A DNA stretch of 64,000 nt from Dimorphilus gyrociliatus (GCA_904063045.1 CAJFCJ010000002.1:1696422-1760421), one strand, 5' to 3'. Positions 24,130 through 36,400 are shown, numbered from the stretch's first letter. Numbers and translations are program-made. The notes: generated by a model not told the origin, from the letters alone.

Positions 24130-26468
24130 ATGTCAGAGAGTGAGGAGGATTTGAATTTATTACAATTGGATGGTAGCAGTGATGTAAGTTATAATTTAAC
24201 GGTATTCCTTTAATATAGTGAAATATTTAATGTAATTAGAAAAAAAAACACAAAAAAAAAGAAAAAAAAGAGAAGAAAAAGAAAAAGAAGAAGAGTAAGA
24301 AGAAATGGAAAAAAAAGAACTTGGATTCTGATTCTTCCGATGTAAGCTATTATTACATTCTTTTATTCATTTGGAAACTTCTGCATTTAGTACTAATTGC
24401 CATTGAAATATAAAAAGTAATTAATCTTAAATTACTTAGGATTCATCCGACGAATCCACTAAAGATGAAAAGGAAGCCGAACCTGTTAAGGTTTACACAG
24501 CACCTGTAAAGGTAATTTCAGTCATGTAAATAAATATTCATCTACATAGATATAATGTTATATCAGAGAGATGATTGGATGCTTGGCCTTGGAGGAAATG
24601 ACGGGTTTGGCAATTTTTCGGATAATAAATGGAGCTTTCAAAGGCAAGCTAAAGAAGACAAGAAGGAACCAAGTGCAATTATTGAAAAGGCAGGTGTTAT
24701 TTAGTAATGATATTCTTCCGCTTATTGTATGACTATATTAAATGACAGCCGGGACAAAATTCCTTGGAATTAAATCCTTACTGGAAAGATGGGGGAAGTG
24801 GACTGCCTCCTGAAAAGGAAGTTGAAGAGAGAGCTCCTAGAAAAAGTAAATTTCTTCGACCAGGTGATTCACCACCTCCATCTTATTACAGCCGCCCTAT
24901 AAGTCCTTCGAGCTCTCAAGAACCTGCTAGAACATCTTTTGGGGCCAGCACGTCATCACATAACGAAATTTTTCCCACATCCTTTGGCGTCGAGAGGCCT
25001 CCACCACCGTATGTTGAAAGAACAGAAGAAAAACAATCAGCTGAACCAGCTCCCCAGATGACAAGAGATGAAATGAATCGCTTAAGTGCTAGAATAATGA
25101 AAGCAGAGATGATGGACGACAAAGTAAGTACCTTAAATCTGAACTGGAACACACAAATAAACTTTACAATCATAGGAAACCGTTGAAAAACTCAAGAGTC
25201 AGTTAGAAGGTGCGAGGAATGCACTATCGGCTGCAGAAGCTGAAAAGAAAGATAATACATTACTTTTGACAAAAACCGACAAATATGGAAATGTACGCCC
25301 AATGTATAAGGAGGAACTAAACAAAGATAACGATAAAAGACAGTGGAATAAAAAAAGGAAAAAAGCTATGGATACTCATGCGGCTGGAATGAGGAAAATA
25401 TATTTTGCTGATGATAATAAATATAGTCTGGACGATCTTGTTCGCCAGGAAAAATTAGGCGATACAGAAGATCAAGAAGCTTCAATGTTAAAGATGGCTT
25501 CTAGGAAACGATGCGATGATTTTGAAGACGAATATTTAGAAGGAGCTGTTAAGCATCATGATAAGAATATAGAAAAGAGGCAGAGAAGAGCAGAGAAGGA
25601 AACTATAAAACGAGCACAAATGTTAGAAAGTTGTAATAAATGCCTACAAAATGCAAATAAGAAGCTTATGATAGCTGTTGGGGAACACAGCTATTTGTCT
25701 CTTCCCTATCATACATCTCTAACTGAAGGTCATTGCTTCATTGTTCCTTCATCGCATGCATCATCTGCAACAACGATTGATGAGGATGTTTGGATGGAAA
25801 TGCAGGTAACATTTTACAATAAACCGAATTGCCCCTTTTATTAGTTATTAATCTTTCTTTTGTTATAGGCTTTTCGAAAGAGTTTGGTGAGAATGTACGA
25901 GAAAAATGATGAAGATGTTATCATCATGGAAACAAGTTTGAAACCAGGATTTCATATGGCTTTAGAGTGCGTGCCGGTACCAAGAGAAATTGGTGATTTG
26001 GCTCCTATATATTTCAAAGTATAATTATTAAAATATCCCGAAAAACATATGTATTACTAATTAGTCGTTATAATTATAGAAAGCTATTATGGAAGCTGGA
26101 CCCGAATGGGCACAGAATAAACGTGTTGTAGATTTAGCAAAGGGCATAAGAAATTCTGTATGTTATGATTTTGTTATAATATTAGTATATTCACTAAAAT
26201 TTATACATTCAAACGTCAACAGGTACCAAAAGGTTTCCCTTATTTTGCTGTTGACTTTGGTCTATCGAGTGGTTATGCTCACGTTGTTGAAGATTTAAAT
26301 TTATTCCCAACATACTTTGGTCGAGAGATTGTAGCAGGTATGATGGACTTGGAACCTCGATTTTGGAGAAAACCTAAACCAGAAAATACGCTACAAATAG
26401 AAGAAAAGGTAAAGAAATTCTCCGACGTATATCAAGAATTCGATATAACGAAACCAACCGACTCTTGA
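24130..26468 (+). CDS. CWF19L2: CWF19-like protein 2 (spliceosome-associated, debranching partner)
   Basis: Orthologue of yeast Cwf19/Drn1, a partner of lariat-debranching enzyme in the intron-lariat spliceosome. ATG at 24130 (MSESEEDLNLLQLDG). Short 5' exons encode a Lys/Glu-rich region (about 24240-24320) and DDWMLGLGGNDGF (about 24570). A proline-rich middle follows (24764-25120). Then a basic coiled part (WNKKRKKAMDTHAAGMRKIY) and the two CwfJ domains: CwfJ_C_1 with its HIT-like GHCFIVPSSHASS (about 25730) and CwfJ_C_2 ending VPKGFPYFAVDFGL...GYAHVVED and MMDLEPRFWRKPK. Stop TGA at 26466-26468. Introns are about 60-80 nt. Confidence 0.92.
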
Positions 26469-26781
26469 ATGCTTTGAACTATGTATTATTTTGTTTTTTT
26501 TTATAGACTATTGTACAATTAAATAACTTTTTAAAGAAATATTTTCGTATACGTATTCGCTTAATTAAATACTTGAAATATTAACATTTAACTAAGACAC
26601 TACAAAGTTGTTTCATAAGCAATCGTATTTTTAGTTAGAGAGTCTTAAATTCTACAAAAAAAAAGAATTTGTAAGGTATCGGCTATTGCCGCCATTCTGC
26701 ATCTTTTACTATAACTATACGAATAAAAAATCCGTTAAAAGCATTTTTCTTATTTAAATATTGGACTAACTTTCGTTCTTT
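26469..26781. other. Intergenic, CWF19L2 / SLX4IP-like
   Basis: About 310 bp, same-strand spacer. Contains the CWF19L2 3' end (AAATAAC/AATTAAAT-type A-rich signals) and no gene. Confidence 0.5.
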
Positions 26782-27902
26782 ATGAACATAAAGGAATCCA
26801 GGAAACGTAAGAAGACTGAATTTTTTAGGGTAATCATGTTTTACTCTACGGATTTATGAACTAATTATTGTTTTTATTTTTTTCTTTTATTATCGCCCAC
26901 CTTGTTCTTTGAATAGGTTGACGAAAATCGAGTAATTCAAATTGATATATTCTCTAGAGTTTTGCTAACATCTTCAGAACTAGTAGGTGTTAGCGAGGAA
27001 TCGTATAGAGTAAGTAAAATACCGTCCTATCGTATATGCTCCCTATTAAATAATATTTTTTCAGGAACTTTTCCAACTACTCGAAACTGTTGTTGAAAGT
27101 TACGTCAAAGAAGATTGTAAAATAAAGAAGTCTGAATTTTATTTCGTTCGAGGTTTCAATTAAAATAATTTTAATTATTTATTTAATTGTTGTATTTAAA
27201 AATATCATCTTTTAAAAGTGTCTATTTTAGGTACGAAGGTCGAAGCAAGTTATCAATTTGTTCGGAGAACTGCTGTTCAAAGTTTTTGCTTTCTGTCGAA
27301 TTTTCATAATCTTTCTTATTGCAAAGATAAGTTGATTGTTCAAACAAGGCCATTAACTTTAGAAAGAGAAGATACAATAGTTTGTTTTAAATTTCAATTA
27401 TTTTTCATCATTTTCTGAACAATAAATCATTAATTCTTAGGATTTTTCAAATATCTTGAAACGGCCAAGAACAATTACAGGATATTTTTCAAATCCAAGT
27501 ACAATACCGTCAAATCTTAAAAGCCTGTAAGTTAAAACTAAACAATTACATGGAAAGTTATATTAAAGTGAATAAATTTTTCAAGTGCCAAAAAGAATAA
27601 GAAAAAGCAGGAAGCTTTTGCATCAGTGAGAAAAGAAAATTCTCCTTTATCGTAAATAATTTTGAACTATGTATTTTATTGCAATTATCGTTATTCATTA
27701 TAGGTTAAAGACTCCATTTTTAAAGAAATCAACATCTGAGAAACCCAAAAAATCGTAAGTAATGTGAAATTTGCTTTGAGATTTATTGATCTAGATTTGT
27801 GCTTCTAGACAGGAAAAAACAAAATTAGTAGTTATATCGGATTCAGAGGACGAAGATATTTTTATAAAACCTAAAAAACTAAAGAATGTCAGAAAGAGCT
27901 AA
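26782..27902 (+). CDS. SLX4IP-like protein with C-terminal SUMO-interaction motif
   Basis: Six or so short exons. ATG at 26782 (MNIKESRKRKKTEFFR), then VDENRVIQIDIFSRVLL (about 26918), ESYVKEDCKIKKSEFYFVR, GTKVEASYQFVRRTAVQSFC, KDKLIVQTRPLTLE, ending at a TAA at 27900-27902. The spacing of a beta-strand start, KxxEF...R, a long YxF-containing strand pair and a DxLIV strand resembles vertebrate SLX4IP (SNAEF..., YFLKRGIRLRC, FPDRFVV), a partner of the SLX4 nuclease scaffold in crosslink repair and telomere maintenance. This is a remote, by-eye match. The tail LVVISDSEDED is a textbook SUMO-interaction motif followed by acids. The stop lies inside the next ORF (17-nt overlap). Confidence 0.5.
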
Positions 27903-29206
27903 ATCAACTATTCAGAAGCGAAAAGTAGACAAATCACCTGGAAGACCGAAACGAAAAACTGCAAAATACGCTGATAAGGAAACCCAAACAAAGCAGGACA
28001 TAAGGAAATTTTTAAGACAAAAATCAGACGTTGATGTTATATCAAAGAGGCATGCTAAATATCAAAGAAGTGTTGCAGAAGCCGTCTGTAACAATAACAA
28101 AGATAAAGACTGCGATACTGAAGAGAAAGTGCTAAGAAAATCATTGCGTAAAAAAGCTATTTGCAAGACGACTAAAGTTGAAATTTGCAATAAAACTGAT
28201 CTAAAAGCTATGCCCAAAGACATTAACCCAAGTTTTGAAGCTGACGATCCCATTAAAAAACCATCTCAGGAAAAAAATACACCTAGAAAGACAAGAAATA
28301 GTGCAAAATCCCTCGTCGATGGATCTATGATGTCATTTGAAGAGGCAATATCTAATACCAATATTATAAAAATGACCAAGCCTAATAAAACAAAATCGAG
28401 CGTTCGAGAAAAATTTAACCAATTGATATCATCTGAAATAAAAAGAAAAGATAGGGAAAAAGCTAAAAGTAAAAGGGATTTTTTGAAATCGCCCATGAAA
28501 GGCAGACAAATTCTGAATTTAAAGAAATTAGTATCTCCCGAAAAATCTCCCATTAAACTGTTCCATGACCCCAGTGTTATAAAAAAATCAAAGGAAGAAA
28601 GACTATTTGAATATTTGAAAGCCCTTAGTGGTGGAGCTTTTTTACCGAATCCGAATATTGAACCTTATAAACCCTTTTTACCACATGATATGATATTTGA
28701 TGAAATAGAAAAGGTTAATTCATTGATAGACCTAACTAAAGGTCAGCTAATCCGTTTCGTCAATGCCGAGGCTATCAGAAAGTTTATTAGGAAAACTATC
28801 AGAGGAGAGAAAACATGTTGGCGAGCCATTGAATTCCTGGAGTGCGATGATTACGACGATAGCCTTATGAATAAATCGATTATGGATGTCTTAGAGACAG
28901 ATAAGAATAGTATAGTTACTATGGAAATTATGAAGGTAATAATAATTGATTGCTGTTCGTTTATGAATGGCTATAATATAAAAAATATATGTTAAGAAGA
29001 TATTGCGGCACTTGATTATCTATTCTCTACATTTACAGAATCATCGAGAATATGCTGAAAAGCAGGGAAAAAATCTGCTAAACTTATGCAATCAAGTTTT
29101 TGTGACAGAAATTACTGTTATGATGGAAATGATTCGCATGAAAAGGTGCCGGGAAATAACAGAGAATGAAATGTGGAAGAGCAAGCTAAAAGGATTTGAT
29201 TATTAA
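27886..29206 (+). CDS. Unrecognised basic nuclear protein with AT-hook-like and LC8-binding motifs
   Basis: About 405 aa in two exons (27886-28935 and 29039-29206; the junction is in phase 0). Not recognised. The N-terminal 220 residues are Lys/Arg/Ser-rich and probably disordered. They include SPGRPKRKT (AT-hook-like GRP core, residues 17-25) and KETQT (residues 31-35, the canonical dynein light chain LC8 motif KxTQT). The C-terminal part (from about residue 240: RLFEYLKALSGGAFLPNP, then IRKFIRKTIRGEKTCWRA) looks folded and helical. It starts 17 nt before the SLX4IP-like stop, with an in-frame TAA two codons upstream, so it has no room for its own leader. Either it is translated from a shared transcript, or it is joined to the upstream gene by an alternative acceptor (see findings). 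A chromatin/DNA-repair role is a guess from motifs and context. Confidence 0.6.
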
Positions 29207-30032
29207 CATTGTACGTCTTTGCGTAATAACTGTTTGATTCACAAAATAATTCATTTCTCTACAAGTTGGATAGAGATTCTAAATGTTGAAAACAATCAAA
29301 ATGACATTTTTTAGTACTACTTTAATAGAATTTAGTCTATTTTTTTGATTTGTTTTACTTCAATTAATATATATTTTATATGGAAAATAATTAGCTCCTA
29401 TTTCCACCATTCCAATATTCTCGTATGAGAAGAATGTGAGCAATAATATTTACTAATATTTTTATAACAATAAGTCAAAAATCTCGAATCAAAAACTCTT
29501 TAAATATTTGGCAAGTAAACAAAGAAAAACCAAGTTTAAAAAAAAATAAAAAACGAATCTGTTGTCATTTTATGAATAAAAAAATCATTTATTATTTATT
29601 TAAAAGAAGTCTGAATACACCTATTGCAATGGTTGAAAGATTTACTACAACTTTTACAATCTGTTCCCGAATAAAATTGGAATCTTTACAAAAAAATAAG
29701 AAAGATTCATTAGATTTTATGATTTTTTTCATACTTGCGAACAAATAAAGTAGACAAAAAATTTAACAATCTCTTTTGCCAATAACAAAACAATCAGGGA
29801 TCGTATAAACGACTATTAATTTTATATTTACTTTCAATTTAATATTGTCCATATCGTATTCATATATTAATAAAGAGCCTCTTCTCCTATTCTTCAGGTC
29901 AAGTCAAATCTTTTCAAAACTAGTTCTTCAATATTAAAAGCCAGTATAAACCGATGAGGTTCGTTTGATATAAATTTCCCCGCCCAAGTCAAATTTTTCT
30001 ATTCGTTTCAAGAGTATAAGCAACAAACAGCA
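29207..30032. other. Intergenic upstream of secreted peptide gene
   Basis: About 0.8 kb, AT-rich, with the 3' end of the preceding gene and no recognisable coding frame or structured element. Confidence 0.5.
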
Positions 30033-30645
30033 ATGAAGACGATACTTGTAATTTTTTCCCTTGTTTCCCTAGTTTCTGCTGAGCTAGAGGTAATTAGTAA
30101 CTTTGTTGTTCTTATTTAAATTTCATTTTTATGGAATAATTTTACAATATCAAGGTCAGAGATTTGGAAAGTCTCGTTAAACGATTAGAATATTTAGAAC
30201 TTAAAGAACAATACGAGGAGGTTTGTAAATAAATTTGAACGGAACTTTTACTTCATTTTATCTCTTTTAAAATTCTAAGATTCTAAAGAAGGGTGCTAGC
30301 ATATCTGAAATCCGTAACAAAGTAAGTTAACGTGTAAAAGAAAAGTTTTTCTATATATCATATTTAAACTTAAATATATAATTTTTTTAGTTCCAAAGTC
30401 TTCCCAGTGACGCTGACCAATGCCAAAAAATCCGCTATTTGGCTTTACTTTTCTCCGGTTCGACCTGTAAATCTTCTGATAATACACGCTGTACTTGCAA
30501 ATGTGACAGATACAACGATGTCACTCTAGACAAGAGAGCTTACTACAGTGGCTATTGTAGCATTTTGAACCAAGTCGCCAAAAGTTCATCTGGCAAATTT
30601 TGCGTTGACCAAGACAAGAGAAAGTGTTGGTGTGTTTGTCAGTAA
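30033..30645 (+). CDS. Secreted ten-cysteine peptide precursor (unknown family)
   Basis: Four exons: 30033-30091 (signal peptide MKTILVIFSLVSLVSA, then ELE), about 30155-30221 (VRDLESLVKRLEYLELKEQYEE, an amphipathic helix), about 30280-30320 (ILKKGASISEIRNK), and about 30391-30645 (mature Cys-rich domain). Total about 125 aa. The helical segment looks like a propeptide with dibasic KR. The last exon has ten cysteines arranged as two copies of C-x(13-14)-C-x7-C-x-C-x-C: DQC...STC, then NTRCTCKC; GYC...KFC, then KRKCWCVC. I know no family with this pattern. Plausible roles are a secreted defence, signalling or mucus peptide; a toxin-like role is possible but unsupported. APRT follows tail-to-tail 80 nt away. 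Confidence 0.75.
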
Positions 30646-30725
30646 ATGATCTTTGAATACTTGATAATACAAAATAGTAATATAAAAGAAAGTATCAATA
30701 TTTGTTTTATTAATGCAACTTCTTG

Positions 30726-31444
30726 TTAGTCATCATACTTAATCAATGATACAACTTTTGATGGCACATTTTCTCTCCCTTTCAAAGCTGTTAACTCAAT
30801 AAGAACAAGACAACTGTCTGTTATACCTCCCACTTTTTCGATCAGGTTACAAGCGGCCTTTAAAGTTCCTATTATTGAGGAAATGTGATATTTTTCATGA
30901 AAGTTTCTTAATACAAAATATGAAAATACTCTTTTATACCTCCAGTTGCTAGTAAATCGTCAACAATTAACAATCTTTGCCCTGGTTTTATGCTATTCTT
31001 TTGAATTTCGACAGTGTTGCTACCGTATTCTAAATCGTATGACTCTTTAATTGTCTCTCCGGGCAGTTTACCTGCTTTTCTCACTGGTATGAAAGGTACT
31101 TTTAGAGCCAGAGCTATGGATGGTCCAAAGAGAAAGCCTCTAGCATCGAGTCCCACTATTCCACCAATATCTTTAGAACATTCTTTGACCGTATCGATCA
31201 TGATATCAATACAAGCTTGAAGAATTTTTGGTTCAAGAAAAATCGTGAAGATATCTCTGGAATGAGAATAAATAAAGCACTAAATTACTTAAATTCGACC
31301 TTTCAAAAGATAAGGTTAAAATTTGAAACGTGAAAAGTTTTTTTATTGTAGTCAGTACCTAAATAAAATACCCTTAATAGGAAAATCTTGAATAGCTCCA
31401 ATATTATCTTTCAAAAGTTGAATCTTCTCTTCCCTACTGGCCAT
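30726..31444 (-). CDS. APRT: Adenine phosphoribosyltransferase
   Basis: Purine salvage: adenine + PRPP to AMP, cytosolic. ATG at 31444 (MASREEKIQLL, DFPIKGILFR), then the exon to about 31250 (DIFTIFLEP), the exon 31220-30940 (VGLDARGFLFGPSIALAL, FIPVRKAGKLPGE, and the PRPP-binding loop LLIVDDLLATGG), and the last exon ending LIKYDD with TAA at 30726. All catalytic segments of the type I phosphoribosyltransferase are present and the length is about 180 aa, as usual. Confidence 0.95.
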
Positions 31445-31770
31445 TTCGTAATTACTCAAAAAAATTTAACAGGGATTATAAAGATGAACAATAAATGTGG
31501 TAAAACTTATCACTCTTTTTAAAGGTGAAGGTGATAATTTGGGATACTTGCTCAAAACTGGTAATAAAAAAAAATACAAATATTCACGTTTACTATATGA
31601 TTGTTGACAGTTATTTTTTGTATTGAAACTTTTACAATCTAAACTCTAATTAGAATAAAATTAACGATCTTAACAATAACATATACATATAAAAAAAGAA
31701 TTACTTTTCATTATAAAAGATTTATGACTAAAATATGCAATTATTAAGAGAATTATGGTAAGATATCTAT
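31445..31770. other. Spacer, APRT start / PNKD end
   Basis: 326 bp, both genes minus strand. AT-rich; it contains the PNKD 3' UTR and APRT promoter. No gene. Confidence 0.5.
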
Positions 31771-33196
31771 TTACAACATTCTACTTTTATTCTTTCTTCT
31801 TTTATTGGTTTCCTCTTTAACCATTTTATCAAAGTTATCTTTGATCAATCGTAACTTTCTTAGACAAGACTCCCTTATATTTTCAGATGCTTCTGGAATC
31901 TCACAATATTTTACAAGATACGCATTATCACAACGTAAAAATGGATTATAAGCTTTCTCCTCTCCAAGAGTTGATGGAACCTGTATTTGCATAAGGAATA
32001 TTCTGAGAGTAAACTGATAAAGGCTTTTACTCATTAATTTCGACTTAGACTTACACTTGACAGAGCTTGCCTTCTTAGGGTTTCTACTTTATCCCATCTT
32101 GACTGTTAATGAATAAACTTTAATAGTAAAATAATTTGATCAATGAGGAAAAAAACTATAGTAACCGCTGCTTCTACATTGTCTGGATCAATATAGCAGG
32201 CAAACCTCAGACAATGTTTGCTATATTCATGTCCAGGCCAAATTAAAGTGTTGTTATTGAACATCATGATTTTATCAAGGGACTGAATCATAAGTGTATG
32301 ATCTCCTTCGAATATTTTTCCCATTCCACCTTGAAATAATAAATCACCGGTAAATATATGATCTGGACAATTGAAAGGTCTTCCATTTAGAACAAATACA
32401 CAATGACCCAAAGTATGTCCAGGTGTGGTTATGACTTGAAACTGCATTTTATCGAAAGATAGAGAATCGCCATCTCTGACAAAATCTGTTGTAGCTAATG
32501 GTTTGTCCTCAATCGAACCGAATATTTGAATTTTCGGAAAGAGATGCTTTATGACTTTATTCCCACCTGCATGATCCCAATGCTTGTGTGTACATAGTAT
32601 TGCGGTCAAATCAACTTGTAATCTTTTACAAATTCCCTGTTTATTTGAGAAAGAGATATTTATAGCTTGACAAAAATCTATATTCGTATCGATTGATGAA
32701 GTATTCTAGAAACTACACACTTACCACCACAACATCTGGATCGGAGGGATCAATTAAGATTCCTTTCATAGTTGTTTTATCAACAACTAAATAACTGTAA
32801 TTGTCTTCTGCAATAGCTATTGGTAATACATTCAATTCCCCATAATCATGATTCTGAGTAATAGAATGTCCTCTGTTACCAAATCTTCTCCTAGCTCTTC
32901 TTACGGATTTTTGGAAGAGATAATTACCCAGAGGTGTATTAATATACAACAGATAACTGGAAAAAATAATTAAAATGACTTGTAAAAACCTTAAAATTTC
33001 CCTTAATTTTCTCTTTTTATTACCCGAATTTCAGGAGAAAACTATTCGTAAATTCAGATCTCATTACCACTCGTAGCTCTTGCCTCTTGCGCGACATTGT
33101 TCTAAATAACCAAATGCCGACGCAAACTGTAGAAATAATACTCCCGCAAAGGAAAATATTAGTTAATGGGAGATTTGGGGATTGTATAGTAGTCAT
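31771..33196 (-). CDS. PNKD: PNKD-type metallo-beta-lactamase fold hydrolase, membrane anchored
   Basis: Glyoxalase-II-like protein of the PNKD (MR-1) group. ATG at 33196. Exon 1 encodes an N-terminal membrane segment (NIFLCGSIISTVCVGIWLF) and a basic stop-transfer (RKRQELRVV). Next RRARRRFGNRGHS, VLPIAIAEDNYSYLVVD and DPSDPDVVV (about 32950-32730). The metal-binding exon (32609-32130) has THKHWDHAGG, TTPGHTLGH, FTGDLL and WPGHEYSKHCLRFA. The C-terminal exon holds VPSTLGEEKAYNPFLRCDN and ends RKNKSRML. Human PNKD has the same blocks, including STLGEERSYNPFLR. In mammals it acts at presynaptic membranes; its true substrate is uncertain. Head-to-head with DGKE (288 bp). Confidence 0.93.
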
Positions 33197-33484
33197 GCAA
33201 ATATTTAATCATATGAAAGTCAACTATATATAAAATCTTTAAATCACAGTCCATAAAATTTGACTGATAAATAAGGGATAAATAGTCAACACGGTGTAAC
33301 TAAGTTTTTTAGAAATTTGTACACATAGTTGCCGTGTTTTAGGCATACCTATGCTTATTTTCAAGCGAATCTTTTAACCGCTCCTTCACGCTTTAAAAAC
33401 TATGATTCATCATTTAATATAATTTACTAGATATTCAATGTGTTGTTTTTTCTTTTATATTTAAAGTTTTATGAATCTCTCACA
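33197..33484. promoter_or_regulatory. Bidirectional promoter region PNKD / DGKE
   Basis: 288 bp between the two start codons. AT-rich, with no clear known motif by eye. Its function as a shared promoter is inferred from spacing. Confidence 0.4.
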
Positions 33485-36400
33485 ATGTCATCGATTTTTG
33501 ATGCTGCATTTTCAGTCATTAGTTTTGGTCTGGATCTGGTATATATATATATATATATATATATATTGGCTTATGTCTACATATTAATTATCTTTAATTC
33601 ACAATTTTTAGATATGGTATTTCTGTATTCTGTTTTTGGTATTAGGTATTGCTATTTTGGGTGCAAGGGCGTGGAGGCGACTGATGAGGTAAAGAACAAT
33701 TTATTCATTTGATCTGTATACAGAAACTGCAAAAGAATATCCTTTTTAAACACTTTCATTTCGAATATAAAGCACACAAGATTAACATTCTGATTGAATT
33801 GAAAGTTATTGTTAATAGTATTATTCCGTATCCGAACAATGATCAAAACTGATTGTTTCTCTACAATATCTAACGCAGAGTATTCATGAATATGTTTTAT
33901 ATCTATTATATAAAGTGACATAATATAGTTCAGATAATCTCTATTCGACCTATAAATATCACAATACTAATTTATGTATTTATTTATATTTCTTACATCT
34001 TTTTTCCTTTGTAAACTAATAAGAATTTTTTATCAGGAAGAGAATCCATTATGAAGTTAGAACAAGGGATACTACAAAAGGACATAGATGGAGTATGTCA
34101 GATGAATTACCTGATCAAACATTCTGCGCTGTCTCAGGTCAAAGCTTAGACCATGGAGCAGTTTGTGATTTTTGTACAACAGTTGTTGAAGACTATCTGA
34201 TGAAAGAAGCCGACAATAAGCTTGCATGCAAGCCAATAACAACTAGGGCTAGCTATACAAGTCATCATTGGATTAGGGGTTATGTCTATTCAAACTCACC
34301 CTGTTCTCTATGCAATAGAATATGTGGTGTATCAGCAAAGGATGTAAGATGCTGTTGGTGTGATAGATGTGTACACGAAGGTTGTATAAAGCAAATGGTG
34401 AAGGTACATAAAATATCTCTCTTGTTCTATTTTTATTAAATGTTACTCTTGCACGCTTCTTTTACTTTAACAACTGGAAATTCAGTTAATTAGTAGTAAT
34501 TAGTTAATTAAGTAGCAAACAATAGTAGAAAACCGATAAACATTTTAAAATTTATCTTAATTATTTAATTAAAGAGTTTTACTTGTATTTCAAAATATCA
34601 GGAATGCGACTTTGGTACTTTTGCATTATCAATTGTACCACCGCACTGCGTTGGAGTGAGTTTAGTTGGCATTAGAGGCAGACGCCATCTAATCGTTAGC
34701 TCTGTTAGACGTCCAATTCTACCTAATATGTCAGAATGGAGACCTTTAATTGTTTGTGCCAATAGAAAAGCTGGAAATGAAGATGGTGAGAGAGTTTTAA
34801 AAGCTTTTAGAGGAATACTACATCCTGCACAAGTATAAAGATCTTTCTTCGTTTATTATTTATAAACAAAAAAAACAACAATTATGTTAAAACAAACACT
34901 TCTAATACGTATATTGTATATATATATATATATATATACTGTATAATAATAATAACAATAAAAACACAGGTGGTAGATTTGGCCGAAATAGAACCAGAAA
35001 ATGCATTAGAGTGGTGTCATTTACTTCCAGGAGTTTCCTGGAGGGTATTGGTAGCAGGAGGAGACGGTTCTATCGGTTGGGTTTTAAGAGCTATTGACAA
35101 CGTTACAGATAAGGTGAGTTTTTCTAAATAAATTAGATACATAAACATATATATATAAAATTATATATAACAAACAAAACATAAATATACTGTATGTATA
35201 AATATATATTATATATATACATATATATATATATATATTTGAAATGAAGCTTGGCGAGATGAGCTGTACGGTGAGTTTGGAGCATGGTTGTGTGTTGTGT
35301 ATATTTGAACATCGCTATTAAAAAATTGGCAATAAATAACAATGATAACATATATATATATATATATATATAATTAACATACTAATAAGAATATTACGAT
35401 TTATTTCATATTCAGTTTTCCTTTGATCAATCTTTTAGTTTTCAGTTTTTATTTGTTTTTTTTTTTTTAAAAAAAAACAATAGTAGTAATAATAATAATA
35501 ATAATCATAAAACTATTAAATTAGTTTATGTAGAGTATGTGCTGTATGTTCAATATTTACAATGTACAGTATTTACTATTGTTTATTTCTTATTGTTTAT
35601 TATTATTTATATCTTCAAAATAACTATCTCTATCCTCATCCATTGATAAAGATGATATACACACAATTAGATTCTCTTTATATACTTAGATTGTTCAAGT
35701 ACAACTATTTTTCTTTATTAGTTTTTAAATCTTAATCACCGAAATTTTGTTTTTTAATTTCGCTTGATTTTTTTATTATTTAATTTTCTTTCACTTTTTA
35801 TCTCTCTTTTCTTTTTATTTTAGCAAGAATTATCGAAACCCGAAGTTGGAATTCTTCCATTGGGAACCGGTAATGATCTCTCCCGCGTCCTTGGCTGGGG
35901 CGAGGGGCAACAAGGAGATATTGACGCCCATTCGATATTAGAGGAACTGGATAATGCTAAACCAGTTCGTCTAGACCGCTGGAAAGTTGATATATATCCG
36001 TTTCAAAAGTTATTTAGAAAACAGAATCGAGTTATGAATAATTATATATCAGTAGGAGTAGATGCACAGGTAAATAAATCAATTGGTAATGTAATGTATA
36101 CTTTATAATAATTTTTTTGTATTAGGTTGCATTCAATTTTCACAAGCATAGAAACAGCCAGCCAGCACTTTTTGGATCAAGATTAATAAATAAAGTAAAT
36201 TTTTTTTTAAGGATTTCATCGTTTTTAATGCCTAAAGAAACAAAGACTAACTGATTTTTAAAATGTTTTCTCTTTCATATAGATGTGGTATTTTACTTAT
36301 GGCACCAAAGCTGTACTTGAAAGAGAATGTCAGAATCTGCATAAAAAATTGAAAGTATATTTAGATGAAAAGGAAGTTGAATTACCGGAAGTAGAAGGCG

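Noticed and set aside
35133-35351. Minus-strand 72-codon frame with Tyr/Ile repeats
   Set aside because: It lies inside a DGKE intron and is made by (AT)n tracts.
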